Assembly: GCA_031272775.1 (NCBI GenBank)
Contig: JAISTB010000007.1
Coordinates: 57,933 to 121,932, forward strand
Source: Fusobacteriaceae bacterium
GTDB taxonomy: Bacteria; Fusobacteriota; Fusobacteriia; Fusobacteriales; Fusobacteriaceae
Direction: 5' to 3'
Length of the DNA: 64,000 nucleotides
Each line of letters begins with the position of its first letter. The first letter of the stretch is position 1. The notes below the pieces were generated by a model. It was not told where the DNA came from. It saw only the letters and a program-made list of their open reading frames with translations, and made no database searches. Of this stretch, positions 33,345 through 40,899 are shown one piece after another. The position numbers and the translations under genes were made by a program.

Positions 33345-34736
33345 TTATTTGCCGACGCAAAAATCCCGGAATATCCGATCCAGCAAGTCCTCCGTGGAGA
33401 CCGCTCCGGTGATTTCCCCCAGAGCGTCCGCCGCCTCCTTCAGGTCAAGGGCCATAAGGTCCGCGGGATAGCCCGCGGCAATGGCCGACAGGGCCGAAGA
33501 AAGCGCCTCCGAGACCCTGGAAAGGGCCGCCTTGTGCCGGATATTGGTCAGGATCAGGCGCGATCCCGCCGTCTCTTTTTCTTCTTTCAGCAAAAATCCG
33601 CCGATGGTTTCCTCAAGGGCTTTGATCCCTTCTCCGGTCAGGGCCGAAAGCGCGGCCCGGGCTTTAATCCCCGGAAAGGCTTCTTTGTCTTCGTTGACGC
33701 CTTTGTCGATCTTGTTTAGGATCCAAAGGGTCTTCGGATAGCGCTCAGCGCCGATGTTTTCGTAAATGGCCAAATCTTCGCCGTCAAGAGGAACCGAGGC
33801 GTCGGTCACAAAAAGAATCAGGTCCGCCTCCTCAAGGGTTTCCCTGGATTTTTTGACGCCCATGGCCTCAATGGTGTCGGCGGTCTGGCGGATCCCCGCC
33901 GTATCCACCAACACGAGCCGAATCCCTTTGATTTTGACTTCTTCGACGATGGTGTCCCGGGTCGTCCCGGGGATTTCCGTCACAATGGCCCGCTCTTCCC
34001 GCAAGAGGGCGTTTAGTAAGCTCGATTTGCCGACGTTGGGTTTTCCCACGATGGCGGTTTTTACCCCGTCCCGGATCAGTTTTCCCGCGTCATAGGAAGC
34101 GATCAGGGCCTCGCAGCTGTCATTCACGCTTTGGAGATCCGCCGTAAGATTCGCGGGGAAAGGTTCTTCGATCCCTTCCTCGGGATAGTCCAGGACGACG
34201 TTGACATGGGCCGAAACGGCCAGAATTTTCTCTCTCAAGGCCTCTATGCCTGCCGCAAGATCTCCCCGTAGCTGCTTTAGGGCCAGCGTCAGGGCGCCGT
34301 CGCTTTTTCCTTCGATCAAGTCACGGACGGCCTCGGCCCTGGTCAAATCTATTCTTCCGTTCAGAAAGGCCCTTTTGGTGAATTCGCCTTTTTCGGCCAG
34401 CCGGGCGCCGTTTTTGAGCGTGAGGGACAGAATTTTTTCCGCGAGAATCCTCCCCCCGTGGCAGTTGATTTCCGCCGTATCTTCACCGCTGTAGGTCTTT
34501 TTGCCGCGCATCAGGGAAACGAGGGCTTCGTCCACGACCGGCGTCCCTTGTGTCAAATTGTCCCGGATATGACCGTAGCAAAGCGAAAAACTCCGGATAT
34601 CTTTGAGCGGCCTTTTTGATTTGGGGAAAAAGATTTTTTCCGTAATGTCCATGGCTCGCGGTCCCGATATCCGGATAACGGCAATACCCCCCTCGCCCGG
34701 GGGGGTGGATATGGCAGCGATCGTATCGTATCGCAT
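33345..34736 (-). CDS. mnmE: tRNA modification GTPase MnmE
   Basis: MnmE works with MnmG to make the cmnm5 modification at U34 of some tRNAs. The 463-aa protein starts MRYDTIAAISTPPGEGGIAVIRISGP, has the G1 motif GKPNVGKSSL at about 230-240, the DTAGIR G3 motif, NKID (G4), and the C-terminal C-x-G-K (CVGK) needed for the reaction. It is the last gene of the conserved rpmH-rnpA-yidD-yidC-jag-mnmE cluster. mnmG is not in the window. Confidence 0.97.
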   Translation of the reverse strand: MRYDTIAAISTPPGEGGIAVIRISGPRAMDITEKIFFPKSKRPLKDIRSFSLCYGHIRDNLTQGTPVVDEALVSLMRGKKTYSGEDTAEINCHGGRILAEKILSLTLKNGARLAEKGEFTKRAFLNGRIDLTRAEAVRDLIEGKSDGALTLALKQLRGDLAAGIEALREKILAVSAHVNVVLDYPEEGIEEPFPANLTADLQSVNDSCEALIASYDAGKLIRDGVKTAIVGKPNVGKSSLLNALLREERAIVTEIPGTTRDTIVEEVKIKGIRLVLVDTAGIRQTADTIEAMGVKKSRETLEEADLILFVTDASVPLDGEDLAIYENIGAERYPKTLWILNKIDKGVNEDKEAFPGIKARAALSALTGEGIKALEETIGGFLLKEEKETAGSRLILTNIRHKAALSRVSEALSSALSAIAAGYPADLMALDLKEAADALGEITGAVSTEDLLDRIFRDFCVGK

Positions 34737-34747
34737 GAAAACGCTCC

Positions 34748-35638
34748 CTATCGTTTTTTCTTGATGATGATAAATCTGTTCGGTTCCCTTCCTTCGCTGA
34801 AGGTATCGATCTGCGGGTATTTGTTCATCACTTCGTGGATGATTTTCCGCTCCCTTGCGGGCATGGGATTGAGTTTTACGGTTTTTCCGGTCTTCAGCAC
34901 TTTTTCGGCCATTTTTTTCGAGAGCTTTTTCAGCGTGTCGTAACGTTTTTCCTTGAAACCCTCGACGTCCACCTCAATCCGGTACTTCTTGAAAATGGAT
35001 TTCAACAGATACTCGAAGCTGTTGAGGGTCTTGCCCTTTTTGCCGATGATGATGCCGTTGTCCTCGCCAAAGATCTCAACGAGATAATTGCGCTCGGAGA
35101 GCTTTGTGACGTTGACATTGAGCACAAGGCCCATTTTTTCAAGGATGGCCCTGGTTTTTTCGGCAAGGCTTTCCGTGATGTCCTCATAGCGCTCATCGGC
35201 GGCGGGGGTCATGTCCTCGCCCTCGTCGTGGATCGCGTCAAAAAACGCGGCCTTGTCGGATTTTTCTGGGGCGGAATCAGGAATTACCGCGCTTTTTTCT
35301 GTTTTCACGGGTTTTTCCCTTTTGCGCTCGTCGCGCTTGCCCTCTCGCTTTTCCTCTTTACGGAGGTCTTTTTTGCCGTCTTTTGCCGTCTCTCGCGGGG
35401 TCTCTTTTTTCTTTTCCTGAGGCTCCGCCTTAGGCTGGGGCTTTCTTGTCTTGTCGATTTCTACGGAATAGATCCCTTCGGACGTGAAAAGCCCGAAGAA
35501 TGAGGATCTGCCTTTTTTCACCTCGGTCACGGCCACAATGTGCTCCGGCTTCGCCTCGGCGATATTCAAAGCCCGTTCGACGGCTTCTTCTTTCGTCATT
35601 GCCTTGATGTCATCGATAACTATGGTTTTTCCGGCCAT
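34748..35638 (-). CDS. jag: RNA-binding protein Jag/KhpB (SpoIIIJ-associated)
   Basis: A 296-aa Jag: Jag_N domain (about 5-60, MTKEEAVERALNIA...), a long Lys/Glu-rich linker (about 65-130), a KH domain with GIIIGKKGKTLNSFEYLLKS, and a C-terminal R3H domain (PMPARERKIIHEVM). It binds RNA and, in several species, affects cell elongation and protein export. It starts three bases after yidC ends. The charged linker is longer than in Bacillus Jag. Confidence 0.93.
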   Translation of the reverse strand: MAGKTIVIDDIKAMTKEEAVERALNIAEAKPEHIVAVTEVKKGRSSFFGLFTSEGIYSVEIDKTRKPQPKAEPQEKKKETPRETAKDGKKDLRKEEKREGKRDERKREKPVKTEKSAVIPDSAPEKSDKAAFFDAIHDEGEDMTPAADERYEDITESLAEKTRAILEKMGLVLNVNVTKLSERNYLVEIFGEDNGIIIGKKGKTLNSFEYLLKSIFKKYRIEVDVEGFKEKRYDTLKKLSKKMAEKVLKTGKTVKLNPMPARERKIIHEVMNKYPQIDTFSEGREPNRFIIIKKKR

Positions 35639-35641
35639 AGC

Positions 35642-37084
35642 TCAGTCCCCCTTTTTCATGATCCAATATTGCTGCACCATGGACAAAACCGTCGACACAA
35701 ACCAGTAGATCTGTACGCCGGAAGGCATGTTGAGCGCGATAAAGGCCATGAGGATCGGCATAAATACCGTCATATTCTTCATCATGGGGTTTTCGTCGCC
35801 GCCTGTCATCAACTTTTGCTGAAGCCAGGTCACGACGCCCGTCAGGATCGGCAGGATAAAATAGGGATCGGGATTGACGAGGTCCATCCACAAAAACACG
35901 GGGCCCACCATAAATCCCGATACAAAGCCGACGCCGTTTGAAAAAATTTCCGCGACGGCCCTGGCGAATTCGGGAATGATGCCCGAACGCAGTACGCCAA
36001 AGAGCGCGATCAGGATAGGCATCTGGATCAGAAGCAGAAGACATCCGCCCATCCCCATAAAACTGATGCCGTGCTTTTTATACAAATCCATGGTCGCTTG
36101 CTGTTGGGCCTGCTGGTCCCCTTTATACCGCTCTTTGATTTTATCGAGTTCCGGTTGCAGCTTTTTCATTTTTTTCATGGATTTGTCCTGCTTGATCGTC
36201 AGCGGCAGCATGATGATTTTGATCACAATAGTCGCCAGGATAATGGCAAACACATAGTTGCTGACAAATTTGTTGATCCCCAGAATGAGGTTGGCGATCA
36301 AATCCTTGATCGTCTGATAGACAACGTTGGAGCGTTTTACGACGCCGTAGCTCTCATCCCGGACAAGGGTCTCATCGAGAATGTTGCGAACCCCCTCGGC
36401 CAGAGCCTTTTCTTCGTAAGCCGCGTCTGTCGGTAGACTGACGTCGGGTTTTCTTTGATCGAGATAAGTCGTGATCAAAGCGGCGAGCCTCGCCGTCTCT
36501 TTTTCCCCGAGACCCATGGCTTGCACTCTGAGTTTATCGATTTTTTCACTGCTGATTACCGCTTCCAATTGCATAAATTCGCCGTTTTCCATTCTGACCA
36601 GCGTTCTGAAAGTCCCGACGGGGAGCTTGTCTTTTTTCTCCCGGGTGAGATTCATGGCGCGGGTGAGCGTCCCCTTGATGGCGTCCGCGGCCAGGGAAAG
36701 TCCCTGCTGTTCTTCTTTGACATCCGTCAGATCCACGAATTTATCGTTATTTTCCGCGATCAAACGGGAAGTGAAACGATCCACAAGGGCGGCGTTATTG
36801 AGGTAAAAATCTCCTTTGGCCACCGTTATCGATTCGATTTTGTCCTTGCCCAGGGTGATGGCCAGCACGTCCGTCAGGGGCGCCGGTTCTTTTTTCGCCT
36901 CTTTTTTGAAGATCCCTGTGATTCTCTTCAGAAATCCCGTTCGCTCGGGATATTGGACGGCCGCGTAATAGGTTCCCGGCTTGTATTCACTCTTTTTGCT
37001 GCCGTTTCCTTCCTTGTTGCGGAAAAAGACGAACATCACGATAAACAATATGATCATCGGCAGATATTTTTTTATGCTATCCAT
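35642..37084 (-). CDS. yidC: Membrane protein insertase YidC
   Basis: YidC inserts and folds inner-membrane proteins. The 480-aa protein is the Gram-negative form: N-terminal helix (YLPMIILFIVMFVFF), a periplasmic domain (about 25-240), then five core helices with the conserved arginine-free groove region ATIVIKIIMLPLTIKQDKSM and the cytoplasmic hairpin KKLQPELDKIKERYKGDQQAQ. ATG 37084. The periplasmic domain agrees with an outer-membrane-bearing cell. Confidence 0.95.
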   Translation of the reverse strand: MDSIKKYLPMIILFIVMFVFFRNKEGNGSKKSEYKPGTYYAAVQYPERTGFLKRITGIFKKEAKKEPAPLTDVLAITLGKDKIESITVAKGDFYLNNAALVDRFTSRLIAENNDKFVDLTDVKEEQQGLSLAADAIKGTLTRAMNLTREKKDKLPVGTFRTLVRMENGEFMQLEAVISSEKIDKLRVQAMGLGEKETARLAALITTYLDQRKPDVSLPTDAAYEEKALAEGVRNILDETLVRDESYGVVKRSNVVYQTIKDLIANLILGINKFVSNYVFAIILATIVIKIIMLPLTIKQDKSMKKMKKLQPELDKIKERYKGDQQAQQQATMDLYKKHGISFMGMGGCLLLLIQMPILIALFGVLRSGIIPEFARAVAEIFSNGVGFVSGFMVGPVFLWMDLVNPDPYFILPILTGVVTWLQQKLMTGGDENPMMKNMTVFMPILMAFIALNMPSGVQIYWFVSTVLSMVQQYWIMKKGD

Positions 37085-37107
37085 TTACGTATGAAATCCT
37101 CCTGAAA

Positions 37108-37338
37108 TTAAAGACTTGGTTCCTTTTTTTTCGGTACGGGGTCATATCCCCCTTTGTGAAAGGGGTGACATCTCAATATTCTTCTGATTCCCAAATAAGT
37201 TCCTTTTATCAGACCATGAACTTCGATGGCCTCGTAGGCGTAAGCGGAGCAGGTGGGGATAAAACGGCAATTTTTCCCCAAATATGGACTGATCTGGCGC
37301 TGATAAAAGCGAATCAGGAAAAGCGCGATTTTTTTCAT
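37108..37338 (-). CDS. yidD: Membrane protein insertion efficiency factor YidD
   Basis: A 76-aa YidD. The core [21 protein letters not shown] and [20 protein letters not shown] is diagnostic. It sits between rnpA and yidC as in most bacteria. ATG 37338 is preferred to a TTG two codons earlier. The ribosome site is weak, so translation may depend on coupling from rnpA. Confidence 0.92.
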   Translation of the reverse strand: MKKIALFLIRFYQRQISPYLGKNCRFIPTCSAYAYEAIEVHGLIKGTYLGIRRILRCHPFHKGGYDPVPKKKEPSL

Positions 37339-37364
37339 GGACAAAGGGCCCCGTACGATGCAAA

Positions 37365-37706
37365 TTACATGATAAAAAGATTGCTCTGTCTGAACATCTT
37401 TTCCAGATCCCGTCCGAGGGTATCGTATGACAGGGACTTGATGTTCTGACCGGCAATTCTTTTTCCGACTAAAATCAGGTCGTAACCGTTTTTGATCCTC
37501 GCGTCGTTTATTCTCAAATATTCGCGGTATAAACGCTTGATCCGGTTACGGCAGACGGCGTTTCCTGTTTTCTTGCTGACAACGAATCCGCAATTTTTGG
37601 TGTTGGAGGAATTTTTAAGAAAAAAAATCAGAGAGTAATAGCCAAAAGTTTTTTTTCCCTGATTATAGATCAGTTGAAACTCTCTGTCTTTTTTGAGCGT
37701 ATTCAT
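37365..37706 (-). CDS. rnpA: Ribonuclease P protein component
   Basis: A 113-aa RnpA with the RNR motif [27 protein letters not shown] and the C-terminal [12 protein letters not shown]. It joins the RNase P RNA in tRNA 5'-end processing. ATG 37706 is chosen over TTG 37709. It overlaps the rpmH region closely, 23 bases after the rpmH stop. Confidence 0.95.
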   Translation of the reverse strand: MNTLKKDREFQLIYNQGKKTFGYYSLIFFLKNSSNTKNCGFVVSKKTGNAVCRNRIKRLYREYLRINDARIKNGYDLILVGKRIAGQNIKSLSYDTLGRDLEKMFRQSNLFIM

Positions 37707-37729
37707 CAATCGTTACTCCGGCGGCCGGA

Positions 37730-37864
37730 TCAGGCCGACAATTTGTATCTGCCTTTAAGTCTGCGCCGTTTCAAAACTTTCCTGCCGCCCCTGGTTTCCA
37801 TCCGCGAAAGGAAACCATGTTCTTTCTTCCTTTTGTGCCGGTTGGGCTGATAGGTTCTTTTCAT
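37730..37864 (-). CDS. rpmH: 50S ribosomal protein L34
   Basis: A 44-aa bL34, too short for the usual length cut-offs: [19 protein letters not shown] followed by [20 protein letters not shown], ending YKLSA. ATG 37864 has GGGAGGTG upstream. Its sequence is the standard L34 and it heads the cluster rnpA-yidD-yidC-jag-mnmE. The divergent gene on its other side is the Rep-type initiator, with 707 bases between. Confidence 0.97.
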   Translation of the reverse strand: MKRTYQPNRHKRKKEHGFLSRMETRGGRKVLKRRRLKGRYKLSA

Positions 37865-37901
37865 TTTGTTCACCTCCCGTCTGAAGTTGTCTCAGCTATT
37901 T

Positions 37902-37930
37902 ATTATAAAAGATTTTTCCGATTTAGTCAA
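37902..37930 (-). promoter_or_regulatory. Sigma-70-type promoter for the rpmH cluster
   Basis: On the minus strand TTGACT (37930-37925), 17-base spacer, TATAAT (37907-37902), about 38 bases from the rpmH ATG. Confidence 0.85.
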
Positions 37931-38053
37931 GTCTTTCCTGCAATTTTTGAAACGGAAGCGGTTTGTCTGTTGTATTTTATTGAGTTCAGGTTTTGTTGTA
38001 CAGAGGGCGCAAAGTTTGGAGAGACGGAAAAGCGCGGGCAGGCGGGCAAAAAA

Positions 38054-38373
38054 TATTTTTATTTGAAAACACAAGAAAAAGAGCGGAAAAAACCCGTTCC
38101 AGGGAGGGAGAAGAATGCGGAAACAGGCAAAAAACGGGAAGAAAAATTATTTTTATCCGTATATCGCGAAAAAAAGCCGAAAAACGGCGGATTTTTCCCG
38201 GGAAAGGGAGTGGCTCTTTCCGAAACGGCGCGGGAAGGCGCGAAGGGCTTTTATTTTTACCCGTATACACATTTATTTTTATCCCTGTGCATAGCGGGAA
38301 AAGCCAATATTTCAGGGGTCCAGCTGAAGAACGCCGGCGAAAGGGCGTCAAACCGCAAAAAACTTTATTTTTG
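38054..38373 (+). repeat. Iteron-like repeats TTATTTTTAYCC in the candidate origin
   Basis: Best copies: TTATTTTTATCCGTATA (38147-38163), TTATTTTTACCCGTATA (38251-38267) and TTATTTTTATCCC (38273-38285). Weaker copies at 38054-38064 (TATTTTTATTT) and 38365-38373 (TTATTTTTG), and a reverse-strand one near 38482-38492. Two of the strong copies are 22 bases apart (about two helical turns); the others are about 90-105 bases apart. This looks like a set of initiator-binding iterons rather than DnaA boxes. Confidence 0.55.
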
Positions 38374-38491
38374 TTGATGGACACCAAAGCCCTGCTTTTT
38401 GTGGGGTATTATTGATTATATACACGAAAATTTTTTTCGCCGTTCTTTGGTGACAATTTGTAATGAGTTGCTTTTTCCATGAAAAATAAAG

Positions 38492-38520
38492 TTGAATTCT
38501 TTTGACTTATAGGTTATAAT
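38492..38520 (+). promoter_or_regulatory. Sigma-70-type promoter for the Rep-type initiator
   Basis: TTGAAT (38492-38497), 17-base spacer, TATAAT (38515-38520). It overlaps the reverse-strand TTTATTTTT element near 38482-38492, which would let the protein control its own gene, a common arrangement for plasmid Rep proteins. Confidence 0.7.
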
Positions 38521-38571
38521 AGGCTTGCTATCTGCATATCTTTTTAAAACATCAGCAAGGAACGATCGACT

Positions 38572-40338
38572 ATGACAACCGAAGAATTTTTTGAACCTGT
38601 CGTCCCTCAAGAAGGCAAGACCGACATGACCGATTCCTTTGACAGCCTTACCATCCTGAATTCCGGTTCCCTTTTGGAAGATCTCAAACATGTGGAAATA
38701 TCCATCAACGAAGTCCCCGATATTGAAGTCAAGGAGATTGTGCTTCGGGAAACGGGAAACTTTTTGAATTTGGAGGAGAGACGGATCAATATCCCGCTGG
38801 AAATGATCGTTTTCCCCTTTTTCACCTACCAAAAGCAAAACAAGCGCGTCAACTTTGAATACGTGTTTCAGGATTTGGGCGTAACCATGCAGAGCACCCT
38901 TATTCCCAGAAGCAACGCCGACATGGTTTTCCAGCCCTCCACCTTCGAGGAAAAGATCTATACCTACCTGATCTCTATGTACGAGGTCAAGGCCGAAGTG
39001 GACGAAAAAGAAGATTTTCTCGAGTTTGAAATACGGGATTTCATCGAGAAATTCCTCGAGCTCAAAATGAACCGGACCTACTACAAAAAAGTCGAGCAGG
39101 CCCTGAAAAATCTCTACAGAACGGAATATCAATTTACCATAGACAACCACACGAAGATGGGAAAATTCAAGTTTGAAGACGCCTCCTTCAGGCTGCTTTC
39201 CTACCAGAAGCTTTCCAAGGGCAAAAAGCGCTTTTACCGGGTGTACCTCAACAAAAACGTCCGGAACAAAATCAAAGAAAAGCGCTATATCATCTACAAA
39301 TCAAAAGAACTGGTCCGCCTTTTGGAAGAAGATCCCATCGCGGCCCGCATTTACAAGTACATCAGTCAGATCCGCTTCGCCGACAGGGAAGGCCGGATCA
39401 ACATCAAGACCCTAGCGGCCATTATCCCCTTAAAGATCGAGCAGATCACAAAACGCGTCAACAAAAGAGGCGTGGAGAAAGAATACGTGCTCTCGCGAGT
39501 CAAGCAGGTCCTCAAAAGAATCGAAAAGGCCTACGACGTCCTCGTGCGTGCGGGCTATATCCTCTCCTACGGATCGAGCTACGTCAAGGCCGAAGATACG
39601 TATTACATCGAGTACAGCTTTAATCCGGAAAAAGACGGCACCTGTCATATTTCCGAATGGATCAAGGAAAAAAACCGGGAAGCGCGCAATCTTCCCGCAA
39701 AGGCGCCGGCGGCGCTCCCCGACAAATCCAGCGACGCCGTGGCGGATGCGGGCTTTCGCGTAACGAAAATCGCCCTTGCGGGGGCGACTGCCGAAAGAGT
39801 CCTCCCCGAGGCGCTCAAAGAGCAATTGCGGGCCGTCAAAACGAATCCTTATATCGCCAAGGCCTGGAGCCGCGAGGCGGAGGAAAAACTCCAGACGATC
39901 TATGAGACAAACGGCATCAAATACGCGAGAGAAGTGTTGCTGGCGCTCAAAAGCGTCAATTCCTCCATCAAAAAAAGCCTTGTCCAGTATATCAACGGCG
40001 TACTGAAAAACAAACAAAAAGAAGCGGCCAAGGAAGACCGGCAGATGTCCCAGCAAATGAGACTCTTTGACGACTACGCCAAAGTCATTGACGCGGGAGG
40101 GGCCTCCCCCGAAAAAGAAACGCGGGCGGAGGCGACAGAAAACGCCCGGGACAAATGGGAAAGCCTCTTCGCGGGCATGGAGGAAACCGACAAGACCGCC
40201 TTGCTGGAGGCGGCCGTGGCCAGAGCCGCCGGAGACAACCCGGCCTTTGCCATAGACAGCGCAAAGGTCCGAGAAAACGTCGTCTATGAGGGCATGGTGC
40301 TCCCGTATGTGGAAGAGATGCTGGCGGGAAAAAAATAA
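38572..40338 (+). CDS. Plasmid-type replication initiator (RepA/RPA-like) next to rpmH
   Basis: A 588-aa protein with an N-terminal winged-helix region resembling plasmid initiators of the RPA/Rep type: INIPLEMIVFPFFTYQKQNKR, EEKIYTYLISMYEV, EQALKNLYRTEYQF. A second helical region (about 240-340: IKTLAAIIPLKIEQITKRVN) and an acidic/Ala-rich C-terminus (about 360-588) follow. It carries no AAA P-loop, so it is not DnaA. It starts where dnaA is often found relative to rpmH, beyond an iteron-like region. Family membership is by eye; its role in chromosome replication is inference. I recall similar genes in fusobacterial chromosomes, but cannot verify that here. Confidence 0.7.
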   Translation: MTTEEFFEPVVPQEGKTDMTDSFDSLTILNSGSLLEDLKHVEISINEVPDIEVKEIVLRETGNFLNLEERRINIPLEMIVFPFFTYQKQNKRVNFEYVFQDLGVTMQSTLIPRSNADMVFQPSTFEEKIYTYLISMYEVKAEVDEKEDFLEFEIRDFIEKFLELKMNRTYYKKVEQALKNLYRTEYQFTIDNHTKMGKFKFEDASFRLLSYQKLSKGKKRFYRVYLNKNVRNKIKEKRYIIYKSKELVRLLEEDPIAARIYKYISQIRFADREGRINIKTLAAIIPLKIEQITKRVNKRGVEKEYVLSRVKQVLKRIEKAYDVLVRAGYILSYGSSYVKAEDTYYIEYSFNPEKDGTCHISEWIKEKNREARNLPAKAPAALPDKSSDAVADAGFRVTKIALAGATAERVLPEALKEQLRAVKTNPYIAKAWSREAEEKLQTIYETNGIKYAREVLLALKSVNSSIKKSLVQYINGVLKNKQKEAAKEDRQMSQQMRLFDDYAKVIDAGGASPEKETRAEATENARDKWESLFAGMEETDKTALLEAAVARAAGDNPAFAIDSAKVRENVVYEGMVLPYVEEMLAGKK

Positions 40339-40344
40339 AAACCG

Positions 40345-40373
40345 TTGACTTTATTGCAAAAATATGATAAAAT
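40345..40373 (+). promoter_or_regulatory. Sigma-70-type promoter and leader for rplS
   Basis: TTGACT (40345-40350), 17-base spacer, TAAAAT (40368-40373). The leader before the rplS ATG contains a hairpin GGGG-accat-CCCC (40406-40418) that could be a regulatory structure. Confidence 0.8.
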
Positions 40374-40457
40374 CATATGGTTTATCAGGTATTCCGCTTG
40401 GGGCAGGGGACCATCCCCGGATCCGCCAATGAATATCTTCAAGGAGGAAAGCGAAAC

Positions 40458-40808
40458 ATGAAAGAAAAATTGATTGAGCTCGCCGAAAAAGAATATCTGA
40501 GAACGGATATTCCCAAATTTAAGGCCGGCGACACCATTGCGGTCCACTACAAAGTCATCGAGGGCAACAAAGAAAGAATTCAGGTCTTTGAGGGCGTTTG
40601 TATCAGAATCAGCGGCGGCGGCGTATCCAAGACCTTCACGGTCAGAAAAGTGAGCTCGGGCATCGGCATTGAGCGCATTATTCCGATGAATTCCCCGATG
40701 ATTGAAAAAATCCAGGTTTTGAAAATCGGCAAAGTGCGGCGGAGCAAGCTCTACTACTTGCGGGGACTCTCCGGAAAACAGTCGCGAATCAAGGAAATCA
40801 GAAAATAA
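40458..40808 (+). CDS. rplS: 50S ribosomal protein L19
   Basis: A 116-aa bL19: [19 protein letters not shown]... with [23 protein letters not shown]-type [29 protein letters not shown] and the C-terminal [23 protein letters not shown] 40458 has AAGGAGG; a longer frame adds 27 residues not in the family. A terminator and the lepB gene follow. Confidence 0.97.
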   Translation: MKEKLIELAEKEYLRTDIPKFKAGDTIAVHYKVIEGNKERIQVFEGVCIRISGGGVSKTFTVRKVSSGIGIERIIPMNSPMIEKIQVLKIGKVRRSKLYYLRGLSGKQSRIKEIRK

Positions 40809-40814
40809 GCGGAA

Positions 40815-40842
40815 GAAAAAACCGGACAATCCCGGTTTTTTT
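40815..40842 (+). terminator. Intrinsic terminator after rplS
   Basis: Stem AAAAAACCGG / CCGGTTTTTT with the loop acaatc, ending in a T-run. Symmetrical A/T arms, so it could act in both directions. Confidence 0.85.
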
Positions 40843-40863
40843 CTTTTCCTTTTTCGCAAAGTG

Positions 40864-40872
40864 TGATAGAAT
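40864..40872 (+). promoter_or_regulatory. Extended -10 promoter for lepB
   Basis: TGATAGAAT (40864-40872), preceded by GTG, the same string as at the tRNA-Thr and TpsB-like promoters; the -35 is poor. It lies 28 bases before the lepB ATG and may drive lepB-rimI-purB-hepA-like-glmM. Confidence 0.6.
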
Positions 40873-40899
40873 ATCTGTGAAAATGGAAAGGGGGATGAG

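Larger units (their letters stand above)
37865..38571. other. Candidate chromosome replication origin (oriC-like intergenic region)
   Basis: A 707-base region between rpmH (-) and the Rep-type gene (+) with no supportable gene. It holds two divergent promoters at its ends, purine-rich G/A blocks (37990-38240), a set of TTATTTTTAYCC-like elements (38054-38373), two DnaA-box-like 9-mers each one base off TTATNCACA (GTATACACA at 38263-38271; TGTGCATAG at 38286-38294, reverse strand), and an A+T-rich patch at about 38406-38440 that could open. Gene strand and base bias flip here. That it is the origin is inference. Confidence 0.6.

Noticed and set aside
34687..34706. Palindrome CCCCCC...GGGGGG near the mnmE start as a terminator
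   Set aside because: Lies inside the mnmE coding region (codons for PPGEGG), lacks a T-tail, and is explained by the conserved TPPGEGGIAVIR motif.
37817..38377. 186-codon frame through rpmH and the origin-like region (+)
   Set aside because: Starts antisense inside rpmH and runs through repeats and purine-rich DNA; composition is not protein-like and no ribosome site is seen.
38411..39150. 244-codon frame on the minus strand beside the Rep-type gene
   Set aside because: Antisense of the Rep-type gene and its promoter; the plus-strand protein has the coherent winged-helix sequence and the good promoter.
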